DNA from: an uncultured Comamonadaceae bacterium
Lineage (GTDB): Bacteria; Pseudomonadota; Gammaproteobacteria; Burkholderiales; Burkholderiaceae
Assembly (NCBI GenBank): GCA_946482595.1
Contig: CAMLSD010000071.1
Location: forward strand, 1-26,444
Reading direction: 5' to 3'
Length of the DNA stretch: 26,444 nt
Part shown: positions 1-8,099 of the stretch, piece after piece
Layout of the letters: every line of letters begins with the position of its first letter
How positions within the stretch are numbered: the first letter of the stretch is position 1
Notes under the pieces: model-generated
Seen by the model: only the letters and a program-made list of their open reading frames with translations
Databases searched by the model: none
Told to the model about the DNA's origin: nothing
Program-made: the position numbers and the translations under genes

Positions 1-1
1 C

Positions 2-78
2 TGGCCTGCCCGGAGGGACTCGAACCCCCGACCTGCCGCTTAGAAGGCGGCTGCTCTATCCAGTTGAGCTACGGGCAG
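2..78 (-). tRNA. tRNA-Arg (anticodon UCU)
   Basis: Read on the minus strand this folds into a complete cloverleaf of 77 nt. The acceptor stem CTGCCCG pairs with CGGGCAG, and the canonical T8, A9 and G10 follow. The anticodon stem GCCGC/GCGGC encloses the loop CTTCTAA with anticodon TCT (plus-strand AGA at 42-44). The T arm is GGGGG-TTCGAGT-CCCTC, with one G-U pair. The CCA end is encoded (plus-strand TGG at 2-4). It reads AGA codons, which are rare in GC-rich genomes. It lies 103 bp downstream of the patatin gene on the same strand. A TAGAAT hexamer at 122-127 (minus) with a GC-rich stretch after it could be its -10 element, but I see no matching -35. Confidence 0.97.
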
Positions 79-181
79 ACGTTGGGTGGTGGTGCCTTGG
101 CAGCACCGTCACGCGTGCGCGATTCTACGATGTGGGCTGGCTGCGCCATGGGGCCTGGGCCTGGGGCGGCTGGGGTGCGGC

Positions 182-2485
182 TCAGGGCTGGCCCAGAAAG
201 AAGTACACCGCCCGGTTGCCGCCCTCGGCCTGACCGTAGGCAAGATAGACCGGGCCGAGCGGGGAGTCGAAGGCGAAATAGAGCGAACCCCCGCGCCGGA
301 CCGAAGTGCGGTTGCGCCCGAAGGCCGATTCGCCGATACGGCCCAGTTCGAGCGATGCGCCCAGGTACGTCCCGTCCAGGATCGACGGCCCGGCCAGGCG
401 GTAGCTGTAGCCCAGGCGGCCGAACGACATCTCGCGGCCCAGCAGCTGGCCGGTCTGGTAGCCCGACAACTGCAGGAAGCCGCCCAGCGTGAACAGTTCG
501 TACTCCGGCAGCGGGCGATCGTCGCTGAGGCTGCCGCCGGCTCGGGCGTGGACGGTGAAGGCGTGGGCCCCCACCGAGGTGGCGGCCGTGACGGTGCCGG
601 CCACGCGGGTGTAGTCGTCCTGTGCACCGAGCGCGCGTTTCGAGGCGAACATGCGGAACTCGCCGGCCACGCCGCTGCGCGGGAAGCGCAGGTTGTCCAG
701 CGTGTCGAACGCCAGGCTGCCGGCGACACCCGCGGCCTGCACGTTGAGCAGCGGCACCGCACCGGCGATCAGGCTGGTGTCTTCGGTGAGTTTGATCCTG
801 CCGCGCATCAGTCCCAGACGCACTTCGCCGGAGGTGCCGATCGGGGTGCCCACGTCCAGGCCGAGGCCGTAGGTCAGGCGCCGGTAGCGTGCCAGTCGGT
901 TGCCGGCCGCGTCGAAGATGGAAAAGGGATCACGCACATACTCGGCCCGCGCCGCCACGAACACCCGCTGGCGGTCGGTGAGCGGCTGGACCCACTCGGT
1001 GCGCAGGATGTCGGTGCGTCCGATCTGCGCGTCATTGCGCCACTGCGCGCCCAGACGGTTCAACCAGGTCCAGCGGTGGGTGGCCAGCAGGTTGAAGTAG
1101 GAATTGCCCTCGAAGTCGGACGACAGGCCCAGCCCGAAGCGCAGGTAGCTCGGCCCCCAGGACTTTTCGGTCACTTCGGCGACGAGCACGGTGCGTTCGC
1201 CGTTTTCGTCCACCAGCGTGTAGTTGACGGCCTCGAAGTCGCCTCGACCATAGATGCGCTTGAGGTCGGCATCCACGACGGCCGGGTCGAAGGCCTGGCC
1301 CGGGCGGGAGTCCATGCTCGCCAGCACGGCCTCGGGGTTCACGCGCTGCGTTCCGGTCACGCGGACTTCGTCGATGCGTGTGGCTCGCGCCCGGTCGGTC
1401 GGAAAGCGCGACAGCATGCGCGCCACGTAGCGGGGTTCGTCGAGCTGCAGCGCGGCCAGGCGCGGCGCCAGGGCCCGGGTGGCGCTTTCGCCGGCCAGTG
1501 CGGCCTGCGAGAGGCGGTCGAAATCGGCCGCGGTCAGGTCGTCGAGGGCCGGCATGACGAGGATGTCGTCAGGCAGGATTTCCTTCAGTGACTGATTCAC
1601 GTTGACCTGGGTCAGGATGCCCAGCATCTGTTCCGACACCGACAGGAAGGACGTGATCTGTTCGCGCTTGAGCAGCGGCGTGCCGACGTTGACGGCAATC
1701 ACGATGTCGGCCCCCATGCGCCGGGCGACGTCGACCGGCAGGTTGCGGGTGAGCCCGCCATCGACCAGCAGCCGGCCCTCGATCTCGACCGGGTTGACCG
1801 CCCCGGGAATGGCCATGCTGGCCCGGATGGCCTGGGCCAGGCTGCCTTGTGACAGCACGATCATGTCACCGGTGGCCAGGTCGGTGGCCACCGCGCGGAA
1901 GGGGATGGGCAGCCGGTCGAACTCGCTGGCCGACTGCCGGCGCGTCAGCCGGCGCAGCACCGCTTCGAGCGAGACGCCGGCCACCGCGCCCTTGGGCAGC
2001 GCCAGCCCGTCGCGGCCCACGCCGAATTCCGGGCCGATGTAGTTGAGGGCGTCGTCGGCCTTGCGGCGGTAGGGCACTTCGGGGCGCGCCATGTCGCGCA
2101 CCAGCACGGCCGTGTTCAGCGCCTTCATCTCGGTCTCGATCTCGGCCAGCGGCAGGCCACTGGCATAGGCCGCCCCCACGATCGCTCCGGCGCTGGTGCC
2201 CACGATGACGTCCACCGGAATGCGCATTTCCTCCAGCACCTTGAGCACACCGATGTGGGCGCCGCCGCGCGCTCCGCCGCCGGACAGCACCAGGCCGATG
2301 CGTTGGCGGGGGGCATCGGCCGGCGTCTGCGCCTCGACGGCCTGTGCAGCGGCGGGGCCGGCACCGGCGGCCAGACCCAGGCCGAGGGAACAGGCCGCAG
2401 CCGCGGCGATCAGCCTGCCGGCGAGGCTCAGGCGCCAGGGCAGGGGTGTCGTGCGGTGAGGTTCACACGACCGTCGAATCGACAC
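182..2485 (-). CDS. Patatin-like phospholipase with POTRA and outer-membrane beta-barrel (PlpD-like, type Vd)
   Basis: Predicted secreted lipase anchored by its own outer-membrane barrel; about 767 residues. A basic N-terminus and hydrophobic Ala/Leu segment (about 18-47, ending AAAQA) look like a signal peptide. The patatin domain follows: oxyanion loop GGGARG at 69-74, nucleophile motif GTSAG at 96-100 with Ser98, and the dyad Asp242 in DGG. After it comes a POTRA-like segment (IDEVRVTGTQRVNPEAVL onward) and a BamA/TamA-type barrel rich in alternating aromatic strands, ending YFFLGQP. This architecture defines the PlpD (type Vd) family of about 730-770 residues. I chose the GTG start at 2485 because it directly precedes the signal peptide; the frame stays open further upstream, but that part reads as the glutathione transferase gene on the same strand in another frame. 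The upstream gene ends at 2491, only 5 bp away, so the two are probably cotranscribed. No convincing ribosome binding site is seen. Confidence 0.9.
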   Translation of the reverse strand: MSIRRSCEPHRTTPLPWRLSLAGRLIAAAAACSLGLGLAAGAGPAAAQAVEAQTPADAPRQRIGLVLSGGGARGGAHIGVLKVLEEMRIPVDVIVGTSAGAIVGAAYASGLPLAEIETEMKALNTAVLVRDMARPEVPYRRKADDALNYIGPEFGVGRDGLALPKGAVAGVSLEAVLRRLTRRQSASEFDRLPIPFRAVATDLATGDMIVLSQGSLAQAIRASMAIPGAVNPVEIEGRLLVDGGLTRNLPVDVARRMGADIVIAVNVGTPLLKREQITSFLSVSEQMLGILTQVNVNQSLKEILPDDILVMPALDDLTAADFDRLSQAALAGESATRALAPRLAALQLDEPRYVARMLSRFPTDRARATRIDEVRVTGTQRVNPEAVLASMDSRPGQAFDPAVVDADLKRIYGRGDFEAVNYTLVDENGERTVLVAEVTEKSWGPSYLRFGLGLSSDFEGNSYFNLLATHRWTWLNRLGAQWRNDAQIGRTDILRTEWVQPLTDRQRVFVAARAEYVRDPFSIFDAAGNRLARYRRLTYGLGLDVGTPIGTSGEVRLGLMRGRIKLTEDTSLIAGAVPLLNVQAAGVAGSLAFDTLDNLRFPRSGVAGEFRMFASKRALGAQDDYTRVAGTVTAATSVGAHAFTVHARAGGSLSDDRPLPEYELFTLGGFLQLSGYQTGQLLGREMSFGRLGYSYRLAGPSILDGTYLGASLELGRIGESAFGRNRTSVRRGGSLYFAFDSPLGPVYLAYGQAEGGNRAVYFFLGQP

Positions 2486-2490
2486 CGTGT

Positions 2491-3183
2491 TCAATGGCGC
2501 TTGTACTGCTCGGCGCCGAAGAGCACTTCGCGGGCCTTGTCGTCGGTGATGGGCTTGCGCTGGTCGGCCAGCACCTCGACACCCCGCATCACGGCAGGGC
2601 GTGCGGCAATCTCGTCGAACCAGCCCTTGAGGTGCGGGTAGTCGTTCCAGTCGATGCCCTGGTTCTTCCAGGAGCGCAGCCACGGGAAGATCGCGATGTC
2701 GGCGATCGAGTATTCAGGCCCGCCGATGTACTTGCTGCGTGCCAGCCGCTTGTCCATCACGCCGTACAGCCGTTTGGCCTCGTTGGTGTAGCGGTTGATC
2801 GCGTAGTCGATCTTCTCGGGGGCGTAGATCCTGAAGTGGTGGGTCTGGCCCAGCATGGGCCCCACCCCCCCCATCTGGAACATCAGCCACTGCAGGACCT
2901 CGAACTTGTCCCGGTCGGAACGTGGCAGGAACTGACCCGTCTTGGACGCGAGGTAGAGCAGGATGGCGCCCGACTCGAACACCGCAAACGGCTTGCCGTC
3001 CGGGCCCACCGGGTCGACGATCGCGGGGATCTTGTTGTTCGGGCTGATGGCCAGGAACTCCGGCTTGAACTGGTCACCCGTGCCGATGTTGACGGGAATC
3101 ACCTTGTACGGCAGGCCGCACTCTTCCAGCATGATGTGGACTTTGTGACCATTCGGTGTGGCCCACGAATACACTTCAATCAT
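2491..3183 (-). CDS. Glutathione S-transferase, YfcG/Ure2-like disulfide-bond oxidoreductase
   Basis: A 230-residue cytosolic thioredoxin-fold enzyme with the N-terminal signature TPNGHK (Thr9, Asn11) that replaces the usual Tyr or Ser in the YfcG/YghU class. E. coli YfcG is very similar along its length: PEFLAISPNNKIPAIVD, ESGAILLYLA, GGVGPMLGQTHHF and YSIADIA are all recognisable. Family members have disulfide reductase activity with glutathione and low classical transferase activity. The ATG at 3183 is preceded by GGAGG with an 8-nt spacer, so the start is secure. It is divergent from the unknown gene at 3256 (72 bp between starts). The patatin gene follows 5 bp downstream. Confidence 0.95.
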   Translation of the reverse strand: MIEVYSWATPNGHKVHIMLEECGLPYKVIPVNIGTGDQFKPEFLAISPNNKIPAIVDPVGPDGKPFAVFESGAILLYLASKTGQFLPRSDRDKFEVLQWLMFQMGGVGPMLGQTHHFRIYAPEKIDYAINRYTNEAKRLYGVMDKRLARSKYIGGPEYSIADIAIFPWLRSWKNQGIDWNDYPHLKGWFDEIAARPAVMRGVEVLADQRKPITDDKAREVLFGAEQYKRH

Positions 3184-3255
3184 CTGATGACCTCCGTCGG
3201 CGTGTGTCGGTTCTGGATGGTGTGAGTGACGAAATCTAGCTGATCGAAAGGATCC

Positions 3256-3999
3256 ATGCTCAAGGCGCTCAAACGCTGGTTTGCTGGTTCGGACCCCGCG
3301 GTGGACCTGTCCGCCGTGCAGGCCTGGGCGAGCGGAGCAGGATACGAGGTGCGCCGCGACAAGGAAACCGGCAAACTCACGGTCGAGGGCGAGTTCGACC
3401 AGCAGCGCTGGCGCTTCGAGTATGGCGCGCCGCAGCGCAGCTACGTGCAAGGGGGCGAGGCCCGCATGCGCATGGAGCTGGCGCTGCCCCCCGACCTGCA
3501 CCTGCTGCTGATGTCGCGTGGGCTCGTCGAGCAACTCGAGGCGGCAGCCTATGAGCGCTACACCAAGTCGGTCGAAACCTACATCGACGGTGCGGCCCCC
3601 GAAGAGCTTCGATGGCTGGCGATGTACCCGAAGGTGGCGCTGCCGGCGGAGCCTCCGCTGAATCGGATGTTCGGCATGGTGGCCAGCCTGCCGAATGCCG
3701 GGCGAGCCTGGGTGAATGGTCGTCTGGCCGAGCGGCTCTCGGACTTCGGCCACGGCGCGCTGCACGGTGCGCCGTTTCTCATCATGACCCTGCGCGGGCG
3801 CATGTACCTGCGCATGCAGGCGCCCACCCTGCCGGTGGCATTGCTTGAAGAGATCGTGGCGCTGTTCCGCGTGGCCAGCGGCCGCGCGCGCGAGGTGCTG
3901 ATCGGCTGGGCCGAGGAGGGCGATGGCGCCTGGACCAGCACCACCTCCACCGCCTGGCACAACGAGCTGCACATCGAGCTGCCGCTGGACAAGCGCTGA
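3256..3999 (+). CDS. Uncharacterised 247-residue protein
   Basis: I do not recognise a named family. The protein appears soluble, with no signal peptide or membrane segment. It begins MLKALKRWF, has a central run of Arg/Glu-rich strands (RWRFEYGAPQRSYVQGGEARMRMELALP) and Leu-rich helices, and ends LHIELPLDKR. It has the amino acid usage and codon use of a real gene in this genome and a GAAAGGA ribosome binding site 4-5 nt before the ATG. It is alone on its strand, divergent from the glutathione transferase gene and convergent with the acyl-CoA dehydrogenase gene. It could be a conserved Burkholderiales hypothetical; I infer no function. Confidence 0.8.
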   Translation: MLKALKRWFAGSDPAVDLSAVQAWASGAGYEVRRDKETGKLTVEGEFDQQRWRFEYGAPQRSYVQGGEARMRMELALPPDLHLLLMSRGLVEQLEAAAYERYTKSVETYIDGAAPEELRWLAMYPKVALPAEPPLNRMFGMVASLPNAGRAWVNGRLAERLSDFGHGALHGAPFLIMTLRGRMYLRMQAPTLPVALLEEIVALFRVASGRAREVLIGWAEEGDGAWTSTTSTAWHNELHIELPLDKR

Positions 4000-4004
4000 G
4001 GGCC

Positions 4005-4040
4005 CATCCGCACCGCAGGTTCAGGCCTGCAGCACGGATG
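4005..4040. terminator. Bidirectional hairpin between convergent genes
   Basis: A nested perfect inverted repeat lies 5 bp after the stop of the unknown gene. The outer arms are CATCCG (4005-4010) and CGGATG (4035-4040); the inner arms are GCAGG (4015-4019) and CCTGC (4026-4030). A symmetric 4x4 internal loop separates the outer and inner stems, and the apical loop is 6 nt. No T-run follows on either strand, so intrinsic termination is possible but not proven. It would sit between two convergent transcripts. Confidence 0.5.
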
Positions 4041-4046
4041 AGTAAC

Positions 4047-4070
4047 GGTCTCACTGAGGGTCTCACTGAG
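4047..4070. repeat. Perfect tandem duplication of 12 bp at the acyl-CoA dehydrogenase stop
   Basis: The unit GGTCTCACTGAG occurs twice head to tail (4047-4058 and 4059-4070). On the minus strand each copy contains CTCAGTGA, so the dehydrogenase ends at the TGA of the first copy it meets (4063-4065), and a second identical CAG-TGA follows 12 bp later in the same frame. This looks like a small slippage duplication that doubled the stop codon. Confidence 0.85.
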
Positions 4071-5280
4071 CGTGTCGACCCAGTTCGATCTTGGCGATCG
4101 CGTTGCGATGGACTTCGTCCGGCCCGTCGGCAAAGCGCAGGGTGCGCGCGGCCGTGTAGAAGTAGGCCAGCGGGAAGTCCTCGCACATGCCGGCGCCGCC
4201 GTGCACCTGCATGGCCCAGTCGATGACCTGGCAGGCCATGCTGGGGGCCACCACCTTGATCATCGCAATCTCGGCCTTGGCGGTCTTGTTGCCGGCCACG
4301 TCCATCATCCAGGCCGCCTTGAGCGTGAGCAGGCGGGCCTGCTCGATCATGCAGCGGGCCTCGGCGATGCGCTCCTGCGTGACGGTCTGCGCGGCCACCG
4401 GCTTGCCGAAGGCCACCCGGGCGCTGGCGCGCTTGCACATCAGCGACAAGGCGCGTTCGGCCAGTCCGATGAGTCGCATGCAGTGATGGATGCGGCCCGG
4501 GCCGAGGCGGCCCTGGGCAATCTCGAAGCCGCGTCCCTCGCCCAGCAGCATGTTCGAGGCCGGCACGCGCACGTTCTCGAAGGCGACCTCCATGTGGCCG
4601 TGCGGTGCATCGTCATAGCCGAACACCGACAGCGGCCGGATCACCTTGACCCCCGGCGTGTCGGCCGGCACGAGGATCATCGACTGCTGGCTGTGGCGCG
4701 GCGCGTCCGGGTCGGACTTGCCCATGAAGATGTAGATCTTGCAGCGGGGGTCGCCGGCACCGGAGGTCCACCACTTGCGGCCGTTGATGACGTACTCGTC
4801 GCCCTGGCGCTCGATGCGCGACTCGATGTTGGTCGCATCCGACGACGCCACGGCCGGTTCGGTCATCGCAAAGGCGCTGCGAATGCGGCCTTCGAGCAGC
4901 GGTTGCAGCCACTGGCGCTTGTGCTCCTCGGTGCCGTAGCGCACCAGCACTTCCATGTTGCCGGTGTCGGGGGCCGAGCAGTTGAACACCTCGCTGGCCC
5001 AGGGCACGGCGCCCATGATCTCGGCCAGCGGCGCGTACTCCTGGTTCTTCAGGCCGGCGCCGAGTTCACTTTCGGGCAGAAACAGGTTCCACAGGCCGGC
5101 AGCGCGCGCCTTGGGCTTGAGATCCTCGATCACCTGCAGCGGTGTCCAGCGCTTGCCGGCCGCCGTGTTGGCCTCGATTTCCGCCGCGTACCGGGCTTCA
5201 GCCGGGTAGACGTGTTCATCCATGAAGGCGCGCACTTGCGCCTGCAGGCTCTTGGTTCGGGGAGAGAAGTCGAAGTCCAT
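4063..5280 (-). CDS. Acyl-CoA dehydrogenase of the ACAD10/ACAD11 (LvaC-like) group
   Basis: A flavoenzyme of 405 residues acting on acyl-CoA thioesters. Recognisable ACAD blocks are [16 protein letters not shown], the FAD-contacting [23 protein letters not shown] and [15 protein letters not shown]. Where MCAD has its catalytic Glu in YEG, this protein reads ADGPDEVH, with Asp385 at that position, as I recall for ACAD10/ACAD11. The start at 5280 (MDFDFS) has GGAGA about 7 nt upstream; the frame stays open further upstream, but that part overlaps the kinase gene and is not protein-like. The kinase gene ends 50 bp upstream, so the two probably form an operon. In levulinate and 4-hydroxy-acid catabolism such a pair removes a gamma-hydroxyl through a phosphate intermediate. 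Substrate here is inferred only. Confidence 0.95.
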   Translation of the reverse strand: MDFDFSPRTKSLQAQVRAFMDEHVYPAEARYAAEIEANTAAGKRWTPLQVIEDLKPKARAAGLWNLFLPESELGAGLKNQEYAPLAEIMGAVPWASEVFNCSAPDTGNMEVLVRYGTEEHKRQWLQPLLEGRIRSAFAMTEPAVASSDATNIESRIERQGDEYVINGRKWWTSGAGDPRCKIYIFMGKSDPDAPRHSQQSMILVPADTPGVKVIRPLSVFGYDDAPHGHMEVAFENVRVPASNMLLGEGRGFEIAQGRLGPGRIHHCMRLIGLAERALSLMCKRASARVAFGKPVAAQTVTQERIAEARCMIEQARLLTLKAAWMMDVAGNKTAKAEIAMIKVVAPSMACQVIDWAMQVHGGAGMCEDFPLAYFYTAARTLRFADGPDEVHRNAIAKIELGRHAQ

Positions 5281-5330
5281 GGGATCTCCGTGAAGGGGGA
5301 GGGGTCGATCGGGACGCGGCAGGGCGCGTG

Positions 5331-6407
5331 TCAGACTTTCTGGGCAAAGCGCCAGCCCATCTCGGCCAGCGGGCGAGCACCGGCGCCGGCCTGGCGGGCC
5401 TGCGCGCTGGCCGCCGTGCCGTCGACAACACGCTTGGCGATGCCCTGCAGGATGCCGGCGATGCGGAACAGGTTGTAGGCGAGGTAGAAGTTCCAGTCGG
5501 CCATCACGGCGTCGGGGTCGGCCCGCCCGGTGCGCTCGCAGTAGCGACGCACGTAGTCGCGCTCGGACGGGATGCCCAGCGAGTCGATGTCCAGGCCGCC
5601 GATGCCGCGGAACGCGCCAGGCGGAATGTGCCAGGCCATGCAGTGGTAGCTGAAGTCGGCCAGCGGGTGGCCAAGTGTCGACAGTTCCCAGTCCAGCACC
5701 GCGAGCACACGCGGCTCGGTGGGGTGGAAGATCAGGTTGTCCAGGCGGTAGTCGCCATGGACGATGGCCACCTGGGATTCGTCGCGTGCGCTGTCGGGAA
5801 TGTGCGCCGGCAGCCACTCGATCAGGCGGTCCATCGCCTCGATGGGTTCGGTGATCGACGCCTGGTACTGCTTGGTCCAGCGTGCGATCTGGCGCTCGAA
5901 GTAGTTGCCCGGCTTGCCGTAGCCGGCCAGGCCCCGGCCGGCAAAGTCGACGCGGTGCAAGGCGGCGATCACGCGGTTCATCTCGTCGTAGATCTGCGCG
6001 CGCTGCTCGCGGCTCATGCCCGGCAGTGACTGATCCCAGAGCACGCGCCCTTCGACGAACTCCATCACATAGAAGGCCCGCCCGATGACCGACTCGTCCT
6101 CGCACAGCAGGTGCATGCGGGCCACCGGCACGTCGGTGCCGTGCAGCCCGCTCATCACCGCAAACTCGCGCTCGATCGCGTGGGCCGAGGGCAGCAGTCT
6201 GGCCACCGGGCCGGGCTTGGCCCGCATCACATAGCTGCAGCCGGGGGTGATCAGCTTGTAGGTCGGGTTCGACTGACCGCCCTTGAACTGCTCGACGCTC
6301 AGCGGGCCGGCAAAGCCCGGCAGGCGGGATTCGAGGTAAAGCGCCAGCGCAGTCACATCGAAACTGTGCTGCTCGGCGACGGGCCGGGTACCGGTGTAGG
6401 CTTCCAT
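5331..6407 (-). CDS. Phosphotransferase family protein (APH-like kinase, LvaA/ACAD10-type)
   Basis: A 358-residue aminoglycoside-phosphotransferase-fold kinase. The ATP-binding Lys lies in VMRAKP (about residue 64). The Brenner motif VHGDYRLDN at 216-224 has catalytic Asp219, and the metal-binding motif is LDWE (Asp239). It shares the [10 protein letters not shown] loop typical of the kinase half of ACAD10/ACAD11 and of bacterial partners of acyl-CoA dehydrogenases, which phosphorylate hydroxyacyl-CoAs rather than antibiotics. Two adjacent ATGs exist (6410 and 6407). GGGAG sits only 2 nt from the first and 5 nt from the second, so I prefer 6407. The dehydrogenase gene follows after 50 bp, and the crp-like gene ends 70 bp upstream on the same strand. 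Confidence 0.93.
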   Translation of the reverse strand: MEAYTGTRPVAEQHSFDVTALALYLESRLPGFAGPLSVEQFKGGQSNPTYKLITPGCSYVMRAKPGPVARLLPSAHAIEREFAVMSGLHGTDVPVARMHLLCEDESVIGRAFYVMEFVEGRVLWDQSLPGMSREQRAQIYDEMNRVIAALHRVDFAGRGLAGYGKPGNYFERQIARWTKQYQASITEPIEAMDRLIEWLPAHIPDSARDESQVAIVHGDYRLDNLIFHPTEPRVLAVLDWELSTLGHPLADFSYHCMAWHIPPGAFRGIGGLDIDSLGIPSERDYVRRYCERTGRADPDAVMADWNFYLAYNLFRIAGILQGIAKRVVDGTAASAQARQAGAGARPLAEMGWRFAQKV

Positions 6408-6480
6408 CATGTCTCCCTGCGTGTCGGTTCGAAAGCGACGGGAAGCGCCGGGTGGCCCACCCCCGCAGGGGCCGGACAGG

Positions 6481-7185
6481 TCAGCCCTCCGAGATCGCGA
6501 TCAGCTTGTCTTTCGAGAGCACGACCAGCCGGGTGGGTTCGATCCTCACGGCTCCTTCGCGCTCGAAATTCTTCAGTTCCTGATTGACCCGCTGGCGCGA
6601 GGCACCCAGCAGCTGGGCCAGGTCTTCCTGGGCGAGCTGCAGTCCGATGCGGATCTCCTCGCCCTGCGTGATGCCGTAGCTGCGCGCCAGCAGCAGCAAC
6701 TGCTTGGCCAGCCGTGCCGCCAGAGGCAGGGTGTTGAGGTCCTCGACCACGTTGAACATCAGGCGCAGACGCCGGCAGTTCAGGCGCAGCAGGGCATCGT
6801 AGAGTTCGACGTGATGGCTCAGCAGGTCCTTGAAGTCGGGCTTGCGCACCACAAGCAGCGTGGTTTCGCCATGGGCATTCGCATCGTGCGTGCGCGGCAG
6901 GCCGTCGAACAAGGCGATGTCGCCGAACCACACGCCAGGCTCGGCATAGGTGAGCGTCACCTGCTTGCCCGACAGCGAGACCGAACTCACCCGCACGGCG
7001 CCCTTGGCCACACCGATCCACTCGTCGGCCGGTTCGCCGCGCGATGACAGCAACGCACCATCGGCCACGCGGCGCACGATGGCGCGCGACAGGATGGCTT
7101 GCTGCAGTGCGGGAGAAAGCTTCGAGAACCAAGGGCCGGACTCGATGGTGGATCGTTCAGCGATTGTAAGAATCGGGTTGTTCAT
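6481..7185 (-). CDS. Crp/Fnr-family transcriptional regulator
   Basis: A 234-residue protein with an N-terminal cyclic-nucleotide-binding fold (GVAKGAVRVSSVSLSGKQVTLTYAEPGVWFGDIALFDGLPRTHDANA) and a C-terminal winged helix (QEDLAQLLGASRQRVNQELKNFEREG). No cysteine cluster like that of Fnr is visible, so it is not an oxygen sensor of that type. The start at 7185 (MNNPIL) lacks a clear ribosome binding site; the open frame upstream to 7263 would overlap the divergent promoter region. It lies just upstream of the kinase/dehydrogenase pair on the same strand and divergent from the aldolase-like gene, so it may control either. Ligand and targets are unknown. Confidence 0.93.
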   Translation of the reverse strand: MNNPILTIAERSTIESGPWFSKLSPALQQAILSRAIVRRVADGALLSSRGEPADEWIGVAKGAVRVSSVSLSGKQVTLTYAEPGVWFGDIALFDGLPRTHDANAHGETTLLVVRKPDFKDLLSHHVELYDALLRLNCRRLRLMFNVVEDLNTLPLAARLAKQLLLLARSYGITQGEEIRIGLQLAQEDLAQLLGASRQRVNQELKNFEREGAVRIEPTRLVVLSKDKLIAISEG

Positions 7186-7222
7186 GGTTTGTCGCTGACG
7201 TGACAGTGGGCGCAAGCCAGCA

Positions 7223-7245
7223 AGGCGTATTTTCCACACACGCCT
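7223..7245. promoter_or_regulatory. Inverted repeat in the divergent crp-like/aldolase-like intergenic region
   Basis: AGGCGT (7223-7228) and ACGCCT (7240-7245) form perfect 6-bp arms with an 11-bp A/T-richer centre, in the 113-bp region between the regulator and the aldolase-like gene. It does not match the classical Crp (TGTGA-N6-TCACA) or Fnr (TTGAT-N4-ATCAA) sites. It could be an operator for the adjacent regulator or simply a chance palindrome. Confidence 0.25.
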
Positions 7246-7298
7246 GCCCACAGGCGCAGGCACAGGCCAAGGTGCACCGCACCCCCAAGGAGACAGGC

Positions 7299-8099
7299 AT
7301 GAACGACAAGACAGATACCCCTTCAGGCAACGCGGCGACGCTGCACATCCCGAGCCGACAGCACCAGGTCAGTGAGGCCGAATGGCGCACACGCGTCGAT
7401 CTCGCCGCGGCCTACAGGCTGGTGGCATGGTTCCGCTGGGACGACCTCGTGTTCACGCACATCACCGCGCGTGTGCCCGGGACCGAAGACCAGTTCCTGA
7501 TCAACCCTTACGGTCTGATGTTCGACGAGATCACGGCCTCCAGCCTGGTGAAGATCGACCTGAGCGGGCGCAAGCTCGACGATACGCCTTTCGACATCAA
7601 CCCGGCGGGCTTCACGATCCACAGCGCCATTCACGCGGCCCGTCACGATGCACAGTGCGTGCTGCATACCCACACGCTCAACGGCGTGGCCGTGTCGGCG
7701 CAGCAGCACGGGGTGTTGCCGCTGTCGCAACAGTCGATCTTTGTGCTCGGCAGCCTCGCGTATCACGACTATGAAGGCCTGGCCCTGCGCGACGACGAGA
7801 AGCCCCGGCTGGTGGCCGACCTGGGTGACTGCAACTACCTGATGCTGCGCAACCACGGACTGCTCACGCTGGGTCCGAGCGTGGCCGATGCGTTCCTGGC
7901 GATGTATCTGTTCGAGGCGGTCTGCACGATCCAGGTCCGCGCGCTGGCTGGCAGCCCGCTGATCCACGTCGACCCGGGCATCATCGCCACCTCCGGCCAG
8001 CAGGCGCGCCAGGTCACGCGGGGGCAGGGCGCCGGGGCACTGACCTGGCCTGGCCTGCTGCGCCGGCTCGATCGTGTGGATCCGGGCTATCGGAGCTGA
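7299..8099 (+). CDS. Class II aldolase/adducin-family protein
   Basis: A 266-residue cytosolic metalloprotein of the fuculose-phosphate-aldolase/adducin fold. The three expected zinc ligands are present: His123 and His125 in LHTHTLNG, and His186 in RNHGLL. The catalytic Glu73 of fuculose aldolase aligns by eye with His108 in FTIHSAIH, so ordinary aldolase chemistry is doubtful. It resembles the large group of bacterial adducin-like proteins of unknown reaction. The start at 7299 is supported by AAGGAGA with a 6-7-nt spacer. It is divergent from the crp-like gene and convergent with the histidine phosphatase gene. Confidence 0.92.
   Translation: MNDKTDTPSGNAATLHIPSRQHQVSEAEWRTRVDLAAAYRLVAWFRWDDLVFTHITARVPGTEDQFLINPYGLMFDEITASSLVKIDLSGRKLDDTPFDINPAGFTIHSAIHAARHDAQCVLHTHTLNGVAVSAQQHGVLPLSQQSIFVLGSLAYHDYEGLALRDDEKPRLVADLGDCNYLMLRNHGLLTLGPSVADAFLAMYLFEAVCTIQVRALAGSPLIHVDPGIIATSGQQARQVTRGQGAGALTWPGLLRRLDRVDPGYRS

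Noticed and set aside
86..1591. Long open frame on the plus strand opposite the patatin-like gene
   Set aside because: It is antisense to a well-supported protein, gives a low-complexity Arg/Gly/His-rich translation, and such frames are common opposite GC-rich coding DNA.
5281..6105. N-terminal extension of the acyl-CoA dehydrogenase, as if fused to an upstream domain
   Set aside because: The extension is the kinase gene read in the wrong frame; the kinase is intact in its own frame and the dehydrogenase has its own ribosome binding site. The pair is not a fusion here.
7186..7298. Crp or Fnr binding site in the divergent region
   Set aside because: No match to TGTGA-N6-TCACA or TTGAT-N4-ATCAA; only a short generic inverted repeat is seen, listed at low confidence.
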